NCBI GenBank assembly: GCA_937995515.1 | Contig: CALKJZ010000021.1 | Location: 1-64,000 of the forward strand | Reading direction: 5' to 3' | Length of the DNA: 64,000 nt | From: an uncultured Sphingomonadaceae bacterium | GTDB lineage: Bacteria > Pseudomonadota > Alphaproteobacteria > Sphingomonadales > Sphingomonadaceae | Shown here: positions 63,068 to 64,000 of the stretch, in pieces | Layout: each line of letters begins with the position of its first letter | How positions within the stretch are numbered: position 1 is the stretch's first letter | Notes under the pieces: generated by a model | Database searches by the model: none | What the model saw: the letters and a program-made list of their open reading frames with translations, nothing else | What the model was told of the DNA's origin: nothing | Position numbers and translations under genes: made by a program

Positions 63068-63771
63068 GCCAGCAGCTCCTCGGGCGGCATCGTCGTGCCA
63101 TCATGCAGGATGCGCCCGTCTTCCATGCCGATGATCCGGTCAGCGAGGCCGAAGACCCGGTTGTCGTGGGTGACGATGATGACGGCGCGTTGAGGCTCGA
63201 GCGCAACCTCGCGCAGCAGCTCCATCACCCGCCGGCCGGAGGCGGCATCGAGGGCGGCGGTCGGCTCGTCGCAGACCACCAGCCGCGGCGCATGAACGAG
63301 CGCGCGCGCGATCGCCACCCGCTGCTGCTGCCCGCCGGAAAGCTGGCGCGGCAGGCGTCGGGCCATGGCACCGAGCCCCAGCCGCTCGAGCACGGCCTCA
63401 GCCCTCGCGATCGCCTCGGCGCGCGGCACGCCCGCCGCCACCAGCGGCACGGCCGCATTCTCGGCTGCCGTCAGCGTGGGGATGAGATTGTACTGCTGGA
63501 AGATGAAGCCGATGGTTGCGAGCCGGAAGAGCGCGAGATCACGATCGGGAAGCGCGTGGACATCGGTTCCGAACAAAAGAACGCGCCCTGCATCGGGGCG
63601 CAGGATGCCTGCAATGATCGAGATGAGCGTGGTCTTGCCGCTTCCGGATTCGCCCACGAGGTAGGTGAGCTGGCCCGGCTCGACGGCAAGGTCGATGCCG
63701 TGCAGCACCTGGACCCGCGCCTCGCCGGTGCCGAACCCCTTCACGATGCCGAAGATCTCGACAGCGCTCAC
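63064..63771 (-). CDS. ABC transporter ATP-binding protein (DevA/MacB type)
   Basis: The 235-residue ATPase has Walker A GESGSGKTT, signature LSGGQQQRVAIARAL, Walker B VVCDEPTAALD and the H-loop IIVTHD. The FIFQQYNLIPTLTAAENAAVPL segment is typical of the MacB/LolD/DevA group, whose permeases are mechanotransmitters rather than classic channels. Its start overlaps the permease stop (ATGA). Confidence 0.95.
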   Translation of the reverse strand: MSAVEIFGIVKGFGTGEARVQVLHGIDLAVEPGQLTYLVGESGSGKTTLISIIAGILRPDAGRVLLFGTDVHALPDRDLALFRLATIGFIFQQYNLIPTLTAAENAAVPLVAAGVPRAEAIARAEAVLERLGLGAMARRLPRQLSGGQQQRVAIARALVHAPRLVVCDEPTAALDAASGRRVMELLREVALEPQRAVIIVTHDNRVFGLADRIIGMEDGRILHDGTTMPPEELLA

Positions 63772-64000
63772 CGGAACACCTCGGCCGGATCAAGCCGCAG
63801 GACGCCGCGAATGGCCAGCATGCCGGTTGCCACCACCATCAGCGCCACGACGAGTGCGGTTCCAGCAAGGATCTGCCACGGCTGGAAGAAGCCCTTGAAC
63901 TGGTCGGTGTTGTTGAAGCTCTCGATGAACACGACGGCAAGACCCGTGCCGATGGCAATGCCAATGAGCGCAATCCATGCCGACTGGACGAGGACCATGA
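63768..64000 (-). CDS. ABC transporter permease, FtsX/DevC type, C-terminal part
   Basis: Only the last 76 residues are inside the window; the gene continues past the right edge. Three membrane helices are seen, with the terminal block IRGVLRLDPAEVFR, which is the usual end of MacB/DevC/FtsX-type permeases (consensus near R-x-x-x-x-D-P-A-E-V-F-R). It is the partner of the ATPase that follows. Confidence 0.9.
   Translation of the reverse strand, partial: MVLVQSAWIALIGIAIGTGLAVVFIESFNNTDQFKGFFQPWQILAGTALVVALMVVATGMLAIRGVLRLDPAEVFR

Overview
The window is GC-rich, densely packed chromosomal DNA from an alphaproteobacterium, most likely a member of or close to the Sphingomonadales. The evidence is the F1 ATPase operon atpHAGDC without F0 genes and with a short epsilon subunit, the block trpS-murJ-secB / Tim44-mltA-Smr, TIGR02300 divergent from aroA, a PEPxxWA-type PEP-CTERM protein, a large TonB-dependent receptor beside acyl-CoA genes, and an alphaproteobacterial SspB. 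Taxonomy is inferred from content and order only.

Layout. 1-8.3 kb: the end of an upstream gene, tRNA-Arg(ACG), a small lipoprotein, a minus-strand run secB-murJ-trpS-P1 peptidase (protein export, lipid II flipping, translation), and a plus-strand run Tim44-mltA-Smr. 8.7-13.9 kb: F1 ATP synthase, then a GNAT acetyltransferase. 14.3-18.3 kb: an ACR3 arsenite permease coupled to an AlgE-like outer-membrane barrel, converging on a coupled pair of a DUF1838 protein and an unknown exported protein. 18.4-26.9 kb: a catabolic cluster (MaoC hydratase, acyl-CoA dehydrogenase, two family III CoA-transferases, TonB-dependent receptor, second dehydrogenase) behind a promoter that carries a perfect 16-bp palindrome. 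26.9-27.9 kb: a decayed IS630-type transposase. 28-39 kb: gmk, sspB, a degenerate PEP-CTERM gene, rpoC and rpoB; rplJ/rplL are not next to rpoB. 39-45.6 kb: a long acyl-CoA dehydrogenase, Sua5, nrdB with an NrdR-box-like site, thiolase, msrB. 45.8-51.9 kb: tRNA-Ala(GGC), TIGR02300, aroA, wecB, a Bfd-like ferredoxin and the operon thyA-folA-ribF. 52-55.6 kb: an acyl-homoserine-lactone synthase followed by an NfrB-like glycosyltransferase and an NfrA-like outer-membrane protein. 55.7-64 kb: a MerR regulator, glpK with a tiny membrane protein, an SDR oxidoreductase, a GDT1-type manganese exporter, TesB thioesterase, and a TolC/HlyD/ABC efflux operon that runs off the window edge.

The most interesting accessory content is the possible quorum-sensing plus surface-glycan island: a LuxI synthase, NfrB/NfrA-like genes, and wecB (source of UDP-ManNAc) about 3 kb before luxI. 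Next come the ACR3/outer-membrane barrel pair, the operator-controlled CoA-ester module, and a candidate sigma-54 promoter with an upstream element in front of the PEP-CTERM gene. Packing is tight: many gene pairs share ATGA/GTGA/TTGA junctions, and four convergent pairs overlap at their tails by 12-35 nt.
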